Source: Symbiodinium natans (Eukaryota; Sar; Dinophyceae; Suessiales; Symbiodiniaceae). From it: a DNA stretch of 64,000 bases. The notes below the pieces were generated by a model. The model ran no database searches. It was not told where the DNA came from and was given only the letters and a program-made list of their open reading frames with translations. Location of the stretch: contig CAJNDS010002692.1 of assembly GCA_905221605.1 (NCBI GenBank), positions 62,001-126,000 on the forward strand, read 5' to 3'. Below are positions 21,485 through 33,270 of the stretch, piece after piece. Every line of letters starts with the position of its first letter. The stretch's first letter is position 1. Position numbers and translations under genes: made by a program.

Positions 21485-21883
21485 CTAACGTGAGAAGACC
21501 CGCTCGCGGCAACGCAGCAGCAAAACATTCGGCCTTCGAAATGGTTCCTTTTGCCAACCCGGCAATGACATCACATTTTCTTCGCCCCAGCGAAGTACAT
21601 ACAGTCTATTGAACTGAGATGGTTGTGCTCCAACAAAAGAATCATAGCAGTACTTTGCAATGCTGAGAATACATGCCAAGCCAAAGCAACGCTTGGCACA
21701 GGCATTGGACAATCCATTCCTGTCAGGAAATTGTCTTTGTGGGCCTTTGAGTAGGCTTACACCTTCTCCACAAGCTGCCTGACTGCTCGCCGTTCGAAAG
21801 TGCCGAATCCTAGTGAGATGAGCAGATGTCAGGTGAGCAGCCAGCGATGTGTGATTGTGGCCAGGACACCGCACAGTAAACAT
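21485..21883 (-). CDS. Hypothetical open frame
   Basis: A 132-codon minus frame starting with ATG. It begins MFTVRCPGHNHTSLAAHLTS, where Cys and His spacing vaguely recalls a zinc knuckle or finger, and includes CFGLACILSIAKYCYDSFVG. No family is recognised and the plus strand is not clearly worse, so this remains tentative. Confidence 0.25.
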   Translation of the reverse strand: MFTVRCPGHNHTSLAAHLTSAHLTRIRHFRTASSQAACGEGVSLLKGPQRQFPDRNGLSNACAKRCFGLACILSIAKYCYDSFVGAQPSQFNRLYVLRWGEENVMSLPGWQKEPFRRPNVLLLRCRERVFSR

Positions 21884-22176
21884 TCGGACACACCGATCGT
21901 GAGCTCGACAGTATCAGTCTTCGTTGTCTGAGGTGTCCTCCTCCACACTGTGAGCACAACAACAAGACTTGGTCAGTCTGTCCAATCCATTAGAGGTGGG
22001 TGTCGACTGCGACTGAACTGGTGGGAGTTCAGGATCTGTGCAGCTGTGAGGAGCTTCAGGTAATCGAACAACTTATCACCACCCATCGATCTGACGGCCG
22101 CTGTACTGTAGCTCTTCCAGTGCCCTGCGTGGGTTATTTTGCCTCCCTGTCATTAATCATCGCCGTTACATATGGC

Positions 22177-22452
22177 CTTCACCTCAGACGCACTTGGCCT
22201 AACGGGGCTTGACTCAAACGCTTCACAAATCAGACTCACACAGTCAACAAGAAGATGCTTCGCACACAAGTGACAAGACTCACCGCACACATGCAGAGGA
22301 ACCAACGGCGCTCAGTTTCCTTTGGAGACGTGGGGAAACTCTTCATCCGCTCCTCTTCTCTACTCTGCAGGCCTACAAGCAGCCTACATGCGTAACCCCG
22401 GCGCAGGGCGTTGCAGCCGCCAGTGCGGACCCTAGAGCCAGGGCCACCTTCA
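22177..22452. repeat. Module A, copy 1
   Basis: Begins cttcacctcagacgcacttg and ends near gggccaccttc. The same order of words recurs at 22651-22890, with an internal deletion of about 40 bp there. Confidence 0.85.
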
Positions 22453-22492
22453 CCCCAAATGGGCGGGCACGCGCAAGAAAATACTTCCTTAA

Positions 22493-22650
22493 GACAAGAA
22501 GCCTCTGCGAGTGAATGTGAATCAGTGGCAACTAGCTCACGTGAACTTGCTACTTGCCTTTCTGACTTGAGCATTGCAACGCACGGCACACAAGCCACTT
22601 CGGCCCGTCCACACAGGAGTTATCATTCTGCTACGCGCCATGACGACACT
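22493..22650. repeat. Module B, copy 1
   Basis: Starts agacaagaagcctctgcgag, contains gtggcaactagctcacgtga and ends ccatgacgacact. Repeats at 24509-24689, where an extra segment of about 26 bp precedes gttatcattctgctacgc. Confidence 0.85.
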
Positions 22651-22890
22651 CTTCACTTCAGACGCACTTGGCCTAAGGGGGCTTGACTCAAATGCTTCAC
22701 AAATCAGACTCACGCAGTCAACAAGATCTGCAGAGGAACCAGCAGCGTTCAATTTTTCTTTGCAGACGCGGGGAAACTCTTCATCCGCTCCTCTTCTCTA
22801 CTCTACAGGGCCTACATGCAGCCTACATGCGTAGCCCCGGCGCAGGGCGTTGCAGCCGCCAGTGCGGACCCTAGAGCCGGGGCCACCTTC
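22651..22890. repeat. Module A, copy 2
   Basis: Begins cttcacttcagacgcacttg, directly abutting module B copy 1, and ends near gggccaccttc. Closely similar to 22177-22452. Confidence 0.85.
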
Positions 22891-22898
22891 TCCCGTAA

Positions 22899-23834
22899 TT
22901 AACCGCTGACCCTTCCGACTAGACTGAAGCACTCACAAAGGGCATCGTCTACACTTGACGCGTTCAACATGCGATTTCTCCAGACCAATCGCCTGATCAA
23001 CTCCCGGAAGCTCAAAGCAAAAGGGGCTGCTTTCTCGCCTGATTCAGCGACTCCCCATCCTAACAGTCGGAAGAAAGATTCTACGGTGGTGCACTGCAAA
23101 TGCTTACACTCATCTCCTGCACCAAACGACACGTAGTCATCGAAGAAGCTTGTCCAAGGGAGTGCCAACTGGTCAGCCGCAGTGAACCGCAGCGCCATTG
23201 CAACACGCAGAAAACGCATAAACAGCCCGGCTGGCACCGAAGGGCAGAGCACGCACACGGAAGACTTTGGGAGCCTTGGCTGATGCGTCCCAGCAAGCCA
23301 CATAGCTCGCCCACGACGACTGCAGCGCTATGCGCAACTGCCGGTAGGCGCTCTTCAAATCGAAGGTGCGGCCCATCATGGGTTGATGGCCACAGTTCGC
23401 CAGCAGACTGGCACAACGCCACCACTTTGTCCGCGGCGTGCGGCTTGGGTGACTCTGAGATCTGCACTGTGGCATTCATGCCACTCATGGAGTATAATCA
23501 GATCACTCGCATTTTGGAGCCTTGCATTATGCCACCTTCGGCTAATTACTGCATGATCCTCGAGCTCTGACAGAGGAATAGGGCCCTCCAGCCACCCAGC
23601 ATCTCTTTCTTCTAGAGTTTTCTTAAAGCTCTCCAAGAGGCTTGACTTTTTTGAGCACCTCCTCCCAGACTTGAGCTGCTTTTCCTTTGAGGCATTCGGC
23701 TGTGCGCTTTGCAGGTTTGAACGCAGGTGCAAAGACACCTGTGGCTGGAGCTCACCAGTTAGCGTGGTCAAGAATGTCTCGGAAGAGTAACAACAGCTGC
23801 TTTGGGGCCAAGATGGCCTGCAGGCTGGGTGCAA
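22899..23834 (-). pseudogene. Reverse transcriptase fragment, frameshifted
   Basis: The RT palm is recognisable across at least two frames. At about 23364-23330 it reads FDLKSAYRQLRIA, the first catalytic-aspartate motif. At about 23270 comes ALPFGASRAVYAF, the conserved LPFG-type motif. At 23144-23133 lies SFFDDYVSFG, the (Y/F)xDD active site, in a different frame from the first two. An upstream piece ending near 23500 (HAVISRRWHN) probably belongs to the same protein. At least one frameshift lies near 23230 and another near 23480, so no single frame spans the domain. The fragment stops shortly after the active site, before any RNase H. It lies inside the split-repeat element and is inactive as it stands. 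Confidence 0.75.
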
Positions 23835-23876
23835 CCACGCTTTGAAACTGGCTTCTTGCTCCTTGAGTTCTTTGGC

Positions 23877-24377
23877 TCACTTGGCCCAGTTCATCATCCA
23901 CGCGGTCCGCGTTCGCGCAAAGCTTTCCGCACTCATTGACTTGTTCAGGACTGCTTTGGCGAGGACTTCCGGCAACAGCTCCCGGAAGTTCTGCGGATGT
24001 CTTGCTTGCACTGCCGCTGCGACGGATTCTTCCTCAGAAAAGGGAACACCACATGGTTGCTCGTAGCCGCTCTCAAGCGAGCTGCCACAAGACCTGCCTA
24101 CTTCACAACCTCCCAGTTTAACCGAAATTGGAACTGATCTGAGAAGCTGACTCTTGGCAGGGACGCGACGGCACTCTGGCTGCGCCATGACATGTGGAGG
24201 CAAATCAAACGCTTGCTGGACACGCTCCCCGGCTCGACAGGGCGACGCAAGAGGCAAACAAGACCGCAAGACAAGCACACGCTTGCGCTCTGAGATGCCT
24301 TGCTCTGAATGGCTCGCTCTGCTGCTGCCGCCATCTTCTCCTCTCCTGCACAGAGAGAGATCTGCGAACCCGACCAC
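23877..24377 (-). pseudogene. Upstream reading frame remnant of the retroelement
   Basis: A 166-codon minus frame 5' of the RT fragment. Its end reads HPQNFRELLPEVLAKAVLNK then SMSAESFARTRTAWMMNWAK, protein-like with helix character. It may be a gag-like or linker portion. No zinc knuckle is visible. Assignment rests on its position within the element. Confidence 0.35.
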
Positions 24378-24508
24378 CCTTTGGCAGCCATGCCCCTCAA
24401 GAGCGCCAGAGCAACTAGCCTAGCGGATAAGCCGTCCCTTCTGATGTGGCATACCCGTTCGGAGCATGTGCTGAGTGGCCCCAAGGAAGATGCCGCTCCG
24501 CACAGGCA

Positions 24509-24689
24509 GACAAGAAGCGAGTGAACGTGAGTCAGTGGCAACTAGCTCACGTGAACTTGCTACCAGCCTTTCTGACTTGAGCATTGCAACGCACGGCACA
24601 CAAGCCACTTCGGCCCGTCCACACAGGTGGACTCACAATGCGTCTCAGTGAAGGAGTTATCATTCTGCTACGCACCATGACGACACTCG
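24509..24689. repeat. Module B, copy 2
   Basis: Starts agacaagaagcgagtgaacg and ends ccatgacgacact. Compared with copy 1 it carries an insertion near 24627-24652. It marks the right (minus-strand 5') end of the element. Confidence 0.85.
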
Positions 24690-25380
24690 CGCTGGCTACA
24701 CTCTCGCAGCAGTCTGGGCCACTCTCTCTTGAACCATAAGTCGTAGTGCGAATGTCTTGCTGGATGGAATCTGGTCATGTGCCTCGTGCGTTCACGCTCC
24801 GCTCAATCTTGCGGCCCGGTCGCTCAGCTGCGGCCAAGCCTTCAAAAACAGCTGCCAAGACAACACAAGTGACAACAGTCGCCATATTTTGTGATGTGGG
24901 AGAACTCTGAAAGCTCTAACTGCACCCTAGCGTGGAGGACCACGCGGGGCCTCTGGCAAACCGAACGAAATCCACAGGCTCGAAGAAGCCAAGGTGTCGA
25001 TGCAAGTGTCGGCCTCGGATTGTATATGCATGAGTCACAATTTGTGCAACACGATGTATAATCAAGTCGCCCAGTTAAGAGGCGACTGATGTGGATGCTG
25101 GTGGATGAATGTGGATGATGGTGCCGAGTCCCCCTACAAAGCGTCGAGAACACTGCGCTCTCGTCTGGACCTAGGCACTAGGACCGCTTGGATGTGCCTC
25201 CATGATTCCATCAGCTAGATCTTGACCCGGTCACGGTCACGGCATGGGTTTTTCATTGCTCAGTGCTTAGTGTATCGCAACGTTTGGAGAAGATCTCTGC
25301 AACGCGCGCCACGTCATAGCCTGTCAGTGCTCGGCAATCTGGTAGACTATTTCACTCCCCGCAAGTTGAGAAAGAGAGAA
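24690..25380. other. No assigned gene
   Basis: A 103-codon minus frame at 24842-25153 has mixed composition, and no motif is recognised. No repeats of note. Confidence 0.3.
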
Positions 25381-25399
25381 TAAGAGAGACCTCTGGATT

Positions 25400-27442
25400 C
25401 TCATTTAACCTGCAGTTGACAACCGTTGCCCAGACAGTTTTCTTGGCTTTCACTTCCTCCGCCCTGCCCCTGCCCCCAACCCAAAGGAAGCACAGGCGAG
25501 CACTTCCGTACTCCAGCCCCCAGAAGCCAGCATAGCCAAAGAGAAACACACCAGGAGGGGCTGAGCTCCCACACACTCCTTGGTCTCATCTTTGAAATCC
25601 ATGAGTCGCCGTGAGAGTGCCTCAGAGGCGCAGCACAAGGGCCAAGGCGCAGCACTGCAAGCACATGCCCTGCACATGCCCATCACCGCCCCCGTGTGCG
25701 GTGTGCCTGGGCCAGGCCCGGCATGAACTCCCCCTTGTGATCCACTTCGGCCATGAAGCGGGCAGCTATACCAACTCCCCTGAGTCGAGTGCAGGGCCCA
25801 TGCCATGTTTGCGTCACAAGCAAGGGGGTGAGGGTGTGATGCATCCTGCCCCACCTCAAAGTCAAAGTGTCACGGTCCTGACGGATCTGGTTGAACATGC
25901 GTCTGTACCTGCAGCATCCGGACTCCTTACCCGTCGTGCAGAAAGCACGTGTGTCGAGTGGCTGGGCAACGGGCACATCCGTGACTTGGTCTGTGGTTGG
26001 CATGACGGGCGCTAGAGCCAAGCCAATGTCAGCCAGGCAGGAGGCAGGATAATCGTACCTGCGCCGGAACGGATCCATGCTGTCAGGCGGCAATTCATGT
26101 CTGCTTCAGGTGTGCACCAGTGTTCAGATATGTGGGCGAGGACGGCCTGCAGTCACTAGTCCAACGCAAGCTCGGCCAGCACAATCTTCATGCAATTTCA
26201 CAACTCGCAAAACCAGCTCTCATCAACAGATGTAGCTGATGCCTCGAAGAGCTGCACTTCATGCACCTCCGAGCTCAAGAGGTGTTGAAGCTTGAAAAAG
26301 CTCGGAGCTGCGCAATGCCTTCAGTCGGGCGCATGCTTTGCACAACAACGCCAGCGCCGGCCTTGGTATCGGTTTTCGGGTTTGGTGCTTCCATGGTGCT
26401 TCCATGTGCTTACAACATCTTGCATCCCAAGCCATGTGCGGTGTTGGACCAGGATGGCCTTCCTTTAGCAGCGCATCTGCCTCCCACTGAGCCACTCCCC
26501 CAGGATCTCACCCAGTCTCACCCAGTCTTACCGAGTTTCACCCAACCTGGAAGGACGCCATCTCCAGGAAGGAGTAGTCCTCAACGGCTGTAGAGCAGGT
26601 ACATCATGTCCCGGAATAGGTTTGCCCAAAATCATCCACCAGAGAAACCCCGTTGGTGCCTGGAACTTCAGCCGGGCGAAGGCATCGGCCAGCTCTGCAA
26701 GCTGCTGAAATGATGGACAGGACCCTGGAATGCCCTGTGGAGCAAGCGCATGTGCATGTGATTGCATGTGCTACAACAGAGTCTCTCCTAGACATCTCCA
26801 TACGCAGGCAACCTGCCGCTCAGAAGCTTGTTGAACACGCACTTGCGCCTCAAGCTTGTGTAAGAAGCCCCACATGGTTCAACTATCTTTCAATGCCTCT
26901 GCGCTCTTGGGCATCAGACTTGCGCCGATATTTGCCTTTGGCTCTTCACACGTGCAAAGCATTGTTGCAGAAGCTGTGCTTTTTTTGGGCCGAGGGCTGA
27001 ACCCCAGCAGCGTGTAGTGGCACACTTCCGTGCTTGCGTATGCCTCAGCTGCGCAACATGTCTTCTCGCAGCAAAGGACCGAATGAATTGAATGGGGTCC
27101 TTGCCTGAGCTAATCGGACCATTTCCAGAGGCGTTATTTCACTGAGCTGCGGCCTGCAAGTGCTATCCCGTGCCCCTCAACACTCAGCGCCACCGTGTCT
27201 TCAGAAGTCTCATGTGACAGCTGCGGTCCGCACTCCACCAGTCTAGCAATCTCTTCCATCATGTGCTTGTCCTGTTGGACTCTCTCTCCATGGAGCAAGT
27301 CCGTGCAACTTGGTGACGTCAAATCATCCTGCAGCTTTGCGATGGCGAACGCATGGGCGACGAGAACAAGCTGGTGAGATGTATACCTGCTGCAGGCTGC
27401 TACAGGCACGGATTTGGGGGTACTGTCCGCGTATGGATGCAA
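25400..27442 (-). CDS. Helical-repeat protein of FASTK/RAP or OPR type (multi-exon, partial)
   Basis: Several minus-strand exons share a repeating pattern in which a small residue and an aromatic or hydrophobic residue precede A-x-L/K-L. Around 27390-27330 is SHQLVLVAHAFAIAKLQDD. Around 26705-26650 is FQQLAELADAFARLKFQAP. Around 26345-26270 is LLCKACARLKALRSSELFQA. Around 25620-25460 is QPLLVCFSLAMLASGGWSTE. This is the cadence of the paired-helix repeats in FASTK/RAP and octotricopeptide proteins, which bind RNA in mitochondria or plastids. Two further protein-like stretches, DYPASCLADIGLALAPVMPT (about 26060) and VGIAARFMAEVDHKGEFMPG (about 25770), lie between and may be other exons. I did not find a clear RAP domain at the C-terminal side. 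Family level is inference. Confidence 0.4.
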
Positions 27443-28960
27443 TTTATCAAGGCGCTGGCTTGGGCAGCATCTTCCTCAAAAACCGGGATACCTGCTTGCC
27501 AAAGGCCCAAAGGCCAGCAGCGAATGAGAAGCACAACGAAAGCTCAGAAGGGCACGTGCTCCATTTCATCGATGCATTTGAGCTCGGCATAGTACTTTGC
27601 TAAGCGAGGCAGGTTGAGTACCTTTTTTGCATCGTGTCGTCGTTCAACGCTAACAGAATTCCGTGCCGCATAAGGCTTCGCTGTGCCAAGGCTTTGGCTT
27701 TGCGATGGATTCTGCGAAGTCTGGACCTGGTGGTCACGCCCCGGTTCAGGTCATGTATGCTTTCGGCGAGCTTGAATAAACATGATAAACCAAAGCCCTC
27801 AGGCCCTTAGCCAGGCACGTAATGAATCGCAAACGCCAGTCCGTCCTTTCACAGCCTCCAACATCTGTGAGCCTCCAGAATCGCAAAGCATCCACAACGC
27901 TTCAGGAGGCACTCGCGACTAGGCAAAGAAAACATAGTAGAACAGCACGCCCTTCAGAGTCGTTCATCGGTCATGTGAGCACGTCAACCAGCCAACATGA
28001 TCATCTGGAACACGTCTACATGTACTGGAATGCACATCTTTGGGCTTAATGCCTCATCGCATACAGTGCAGCTCTCATGGAGCGAAACGCAGTCTACACC
28101 AGAAAAAGCGGAAAGAAACAGAACTTCAGCTGGGAGCTTTTTTGCATGACTACTTGGCCCCACGGGCTTCCCCGATGGGCTTCGAGCTTCGCGTTCGAGG
28201 ATTGTGCCACCAAGGAGCCGCTTGAGGACCTTGAAGTAATGGAAAGTCCTGACTATTTACGAAAGCAAAGAAAGCAGCAGCTTAGATTTTTCTAGCCCCT
28301 GAACCCGTGTGATGGCTATCTGCAATTGTCCTCTTCGGGTGCTTGTGCCGGAACTGTACCCACACCTGCACTGCAGAGCTTGCAAGAACAGGCAGTGTGT
28401 GACAGCGCAATCCAACACCGACCAAATACACAGCTCTTCTTAGAGCACGTCGCAGTAGACAAACTCCCACCTCGAGCACTTCGTCAGCCGATGTGGCAGC
28501 TGCCAAGCCCTGTCATCACAGGTTTCGGAACACGCGGGCGATGCAAGACCCGAAATTTTGGAATGGTTGCTTGTTTCCTCTGTTTGCCGCTGCTTGCCGG
28601 TTTGCCACACCACTTCTTGGGCCGATCCTTGTTAGAAGAGAATTTCCCAAACAAACATCTTTACGCCTATGTTCTGCAGTTCTGCCTACCTCGCCTGCTG
28701 TTTTGGCTGTGGCGCAGATCGCTCGCAGATCGAATGTGATAAGGTGTTGCCATCAACAAACACCTATTGCTAAAGGTCCTAGGTGTCATGGCACACTAGA
28801 ACTTTCCATCCCTGACTCATTGACAGTGTACATGGGCGCAGTCCCCAAGCTGGAGCGCCCAGAGACGTCCAGCAGCAAGATTGCACTTTGCGTGGCATGC
28901 TCAGAACACGCGAGTGGTCCAGAGCTTCCCGGGCATTGTTTTAGTACACTCAAAACAACA
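27443..28960. other. No assigned gene
   Basis: Minus-strand stretches such as LPRLAKYYAELKCIDEMEHV (about 27616-27560) and VFEEDAAQASALINCIHTR (about 27485-27430) look exon-like and may be the 5' exons of the helical-repeat gene to the left. On the plus strand, 28077-28295 is open and ends EDLEVMESPDYLRKQRKQQL. It is the only plausible plus-strand frame here and is not supported by any known motif. Confidence 0.3.
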
Positions 28961-28964
28961 GACA

Positions 28965-29739
28965 CTACGAGTAGCAGGCCTTGGGCAGACGCCAGTTCCA
29001 CGAATGCGCGTGTTTGCCTTGTGTCCACGTGGGAAAAGGTGTTGGAATCCACCTGAAGTGCCGTAGCCGGCAGAAAGCATGACAGAGAAAGGCTGAACAC
29101 ATCTGAACACATCCCCAGCCTTTGCCGATTTTCCACAGCACGCGGAGCAATGTACCCTGAAGAAATTCAGTAACAGTATGGGTATCATTGTCGGCCGTGC
29201 ATGGACTCTTGCAGACTGGGTGCGCTCTGTGTACTTTCGCCAGTTTGCTTTTCCAATCAGCTTGTGAAAGCGGTAGTAGAACCTCTGCAGCATCATGTAC
29301 TAATCGACTCGTTTGGGAAGGATGCTGGGCTTCCGCGCGTCCCCTTCCGATCTGCGGCGCCAAACTTATGGTGCTCGCGTCTTCCAGGCCGGCCATCCTT
29401 TGGGCCGAAGCGTACCTTTTGTATGACTTCGGGACTTCGGAGATTTCTTGGTCGCTCCAAAGGTTCCGCAGCTGGCCTGTTGAATCATCGGTGCCAAGCG
29501 CACGGAGAGCCTTCGAAAAGCAATGTTCGTGAAGCATGACAAAGCCAAGCCTTGCGAAGATTGCGCTCGGCTGCCCAGAAGGCTTTCTTTTCAAAGCCGC
29601 AAGTCACGTTGAGCTGCTGTTGCTCATCGCCCCAGCACGCAAATTCCTCGACGGGTCGCCACGCGCCCAAGAGACCAGAGCATACAGTTTGCTGATGCAC
29701 ATCAACTTCACGTCCTGTAAAGAACTTGCCCATGACCAT
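28965..29739 (-). CDS. Hypothetical exons
   Basis: Two overlapping minus frames carry protein-like sequence. 29739-29540 reads VCSGLLGAWRPVEEFACWGD and KKAFWAAERNLRKAWLCH. 29540-29290 reads MLHEHCFSKALRALGTDDST and then GQLRNLWSDQEISEVPKSYK. The change of frame between them could be an intron or a frameshift. No family recognised. Confidence 0.3.
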
Positions 29740-29877
29740 CGATGCTCCTCTCAGATGCCTGGTCGGCTAACTCATGGATGGTTCCCAAACAGGACATGAT
29801 GCATCGTCAAGATGCACCTGCAACCACTGCTGGAGCCGACGCCAAGGTGTGACAGCAGACTCCGGCGACCTGGCAGA

Positions 29878-31519
29878 TTAGCATGCCCTCTCGCTCTGTG
29901 ATGCCCTAGTGCCCAACACGCTGCTAAGGCCCTGCAAAGTGTCTGAGCTTGCCTCGAAGCACGGGATGCTCGCCGCAACTCTGCCAGCAGCTCGCGCTGA
30001 GCCTACTGGCAGCCAATTTTCACACAAGTGACACAAAGCGAAAGAAACGAAGCCGCGGGCCTGGGCTTGCAGGTCAGTACAGGCCTGGGCTGAGTTTGCA
30101 CTGTGAGCAACTCGTCGCTGTGCCTGGCCTGTGCCTGGCTTGCCTGGGCTCATGGCATCGACCTTGGGGTCTATGCCTCCGAGCTGAGGTGCGCAAGCCT
30201 TCGCGAGCTCATCCTGAATCTCAGCTTTGGGGGGGCTGCAGGCACGGACCGGATGTTCCCCAAAATTTCGCAGCATTTTGCAGTGTGGACACTCCTGGAT
30301 TTTCGAGTCCGTGGGTGGATCCAGGAGCAAAGAGCTCAGCCGCTCGAGGCACACAGACAAAAGCAACGTCAAAGCCTTAGCTGCACGAACTGTCACGGAC
30401 GTGGACAACGCGAGCAACGTGAACAGCGTGAATGCGTTCATGAGCGGATTGGTTTTGCATCCCTTGAAGGACCGGGCCATCTGCAAGCCACAACGAAGCA
30501 CTTTTAAATGGCGAGGCTGAACTTTGGCCCCGCAGGAAACCTGAGATCGTTGAATCTCAGAAGCCAGGCCAAGCGGGTTCGGCACAAGCCAAGGCGAACC
30601 CTGCATCACGGAGTCTGAGTTCCCAGCAATCCCAGTTTGAGAACTCCTGAGCGGGCACGCCTCGCAGCTTGTCCAAAGCCGCACCCGTTGCACATCGTTG
30701 GACCATGTCACACCTAGACAGGCCTGGCCCGTCGGGCCCTACCAGGCACTGCCAAGCGTGCAGAATCGCGCAGATTGCCTGGAGCTCCAAGGACTCCAGC
30801 TCCTTTGCCCCGAAGAGATTCGGCAAGTCTGTGAAGCAGAGCGGCAGACTTTGCACCTTGGACGTGCAGAACAAGAAGGAGGCAGCAGCAGCCAAAGCCA
30901 ACGCCCCAGGGGCAAACTCTCGGCCACATCTCTTGCCACGCCACGCGCAGCCTTGCCAGTGACGGAATGGCCGGCCAGGAAGACCTCCGTTCAGGGCCTC
31001 GCACAAACTTGCGAATAGCAGCTGGACTTGCCAACGTCCCGCAGCCCGCGCGTCACAACTCACAGCGATTCGGCATGCTCTCTTCCACATTGTTTGTGTC
31101 CCGGTTTTTGCTATGCATCTAGATGCATCTAGTCTCGTCAGCCCAGTGAGTAGCAGCTTTCTTTTCGGGTGGTCCGCATGTTCTGTTGGGAGCTGTTTAT
31201 GGCCCTTGGGCCCTTGGGTGCAGGACATTGCAAGACCCAGACTTCCTGGGGTGTGAGTCCCGCAGCTGTTGGTGTTGGTGTCATTCTCCCTGGCCAAGGT
31301 CTTTCCGCAAGACTTGCCCAGAGCACGGTGGAGGGTTTGACTGTCGAAATGAAAGGACAAGAGTTTGCGCCACAGCCAAGGGGTCAATGAACGATTTAAC
31401 TGACTGACTGTCGAAGCACGTACTGCAGGCCAGCGGCCAAAGCCGTCGTAGGAAAACTCCAGGACGGTCAGGCGGGGCGAGGCAGCTACAATGCTACCTA
31501 GGACAGCAATAGAGAGCAA
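29878..31519 (-). CDS. Hypothetical open frames, unassigned
   Basis: Two long overlapping minus frames, 320 codons (31519-30557) and 277 codons (30711-29878). The first contains LPLCFTDLPNLFGAKELESL and continues with ELQAICAILHAWQCLVGPDG. The second contains ALTLLLSVCLERLSSLLLDP and KMLRNFGEHPVRACSPPKAE. The region is GC-rich, so long chance frames are expected. Plus-strand frames of 100-140 codons also overlap. I would treat these as possible exons of one gene, without function. Confidence 0.3.
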
Positions 31520-31616
31520 TGGACCAGTGAGATGGTCTGGTTATTGAGCTTGGTCATTCGATGCGGCCAAGCTTCTCAATGCCAGGTCCACATCAGCCTT
31601 CGGCCTCTGAGAGGAC

Positions 31617-32040
31617 TCAGACCAAGAGCGCACAGTATTCTTTAGACACGTCATCAAGACATATCAAGACTCTGACTTCGTGGCCTTCCCTTGTGTGCTC
31701 CTCGTACTCGAAGCTGCTGCAGGTCCGGCAGCTCTTCCAGGAGTGCAGGGAACCAACTGCCTTACAATTACTTATTAATGTTGCCCTACATGGCCCAACC
31801 CGTGTTTGAAGCAGCGCTCTCACAATTTCTCGCATGGGAGTTGTCAGCCTTGCCGAGCGTCATGCACCCGCGAGTTCCACCACCTCCACACGTTTCAGGC
31901 AGCCTCTGCCCAGCAGCGTCCGAAGGCCTTCGGGAGCCGAATCGCCGTCGTCACCTAGCGACTTTGAGACAGCACAAGCAAGGCTCCCAAACCCAGATCT
32001 CGCCTGGCAGATGCAGAACCCGTGCCAAGGCTTCTGGTTG
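31617..32040 (-). CDS. Possible leucine-rich exons
   Basis: On the minus strand an exon-like stretch near 31970-31850 reads SLGDDGDSAPEGLRTLLGRG, then CLKRVEVVELAG. Near 31750-31690 another frame reads FPALLEELPDLQQLRVRGAH. Both have the L-x-x-L-x-L cadence of leucine-rich repeats. Splice borders are not resolved and no N- or C-terminal end was identified. Confidence 0.28.
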
Positions 32041-32269
32041 GCCTGAGGCCACGCGTCGGCCACTGCGGTATTTGCTACACGTACATTTTCCTCTTGAGAC
32101 CAAGGCTGGCAGCGTGGCGCCAGGTCTGTCTGACTTGAGCGCATCGGAGTGTGTCCTGTCCAATCATGTCCAATCTCTACACACAAGACACACCGCTTAA
32201 AGCTCATATGGGGGCACTCGGAGCACCTCGAGTGACAAGTAGGCGAGCGTACCTCCCGGGCCAAAGAAA

Positions 32270-33260
32270 GAGCTCCGAAAGTTGAAACTGGTTAGAGGAT
32301 CTGGCTCGACATGCTCCGCACTATCCCCTAAATGCCAGGGTGCATACAAGCACTGGCAAGTCGCTGCTCAGCGCCGTGGGCTCCATCTATGCCATGGCTG
32401 GCTCAAGCAGGCACCTGAACTAGGTGGAAATAGGTGGAACATAGATGGAGCTGCATCGTTCGCAGGCTCTAGGTCTTTCGAGCAGCTGGGCAGAACCAAT
32501 TTGTCAAAAGGGATGTCATCGAAGCCAGCTAGCAGATACGCTCCGTCAACGAAAGCTTTTGCTGCTTTGAGCCGTGAATTCGCAAAGGGGCATGCGCTAG
32601 CGTGCGCCTGCGTTCTCGGCGCGGTTTACGTGCTTCTACGACGCACGTCTGCAAACTCATGGCCTGTGCTGTCTCTGATCTCTCCCCTTCCCGGTATGCG
32701 CACAGATTCGGTATGCGCACATACCTGCACCCTTCTCTGGCCTGTCACAGACTGTCGCACCTTGTGCTTCTGGCCTGGCTGTCGCATATTGCCAAGGTCT
32801 TTCTACGCTTGCTTGCCGCCCAGAGCCAGTCATAAGACTATAGGGTAAACTTGCCAGTGTGGCTGGACCTTGGTACCTGCGGCAACTGCAGGCCACCGCC
32901 GCCCCAACTGGTGGTAGACCCTGGCAAGCATGGCTCAAGATGCCCAGGAAGCCGGAGCGGCAGATTCTGTGCCGAAATGCTTGAGATTGAGAGATTCTGC
33001 TCGACTCCAGCCGGGCGACTTGATGATTTAGCCATGCTAAGTGCGCTCTGAAGGTTTGGTCTGGCCAGGGTTTGGCAGTTGGAGAGGTGTTATCATTGAA
33101 TCTTTAATGCTTTCCTTGAAGCTGAGCCAAATTGAGACGTTGACGTTCGACATCATTCGACATTCGTTTCAAGCACTTGCAAGACCAGGAGTGCGCTCGT
33201 TTCAGCAAATTACGGCGTAGGACCCAGAGCAACGCCACACATTTTCGCATAGAAACCAAA
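32270..33260. other. No assigned gene
   Basis: A 188-codon plus-strand frame (32282-32848) and several minus frames overlap, with cysteine/serine/arginine-rich composition and no motif. Nothing here can be favoured as coding. Confidence 0.3.
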
Positions 33261-33270
33261 CTCTTCAATC

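Larger units (their letters stand above)
22177..24689 (-). mobile_element. Decayed retroelement with split direct repeats (DIRS/PAT-like candidate)
   Basis: Two different repeat modules are each present twice. Module A is at 22177-22452 and 22651-22890. Module B is at 22493-22650 and 24509-24689. Along the minus strand the order is B, internal region with reverse transcriptase, A, B, A. That is the geometry of split direct repeats in PAT/Ngaro-type DIRS retrotransposons, and differs from a plain LTR pair. The internal region is only about 1.6 kb, so gag, RNase H and the tyrosine recombinase expected of a complete element are absent or eroded. An alternative is a tandem pair of one element, one copy lacking its interior; this gives the same map. 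Copies differ by scattered substitutions and a deletion of about 40 bp in the second A. Confidence 0.6.
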
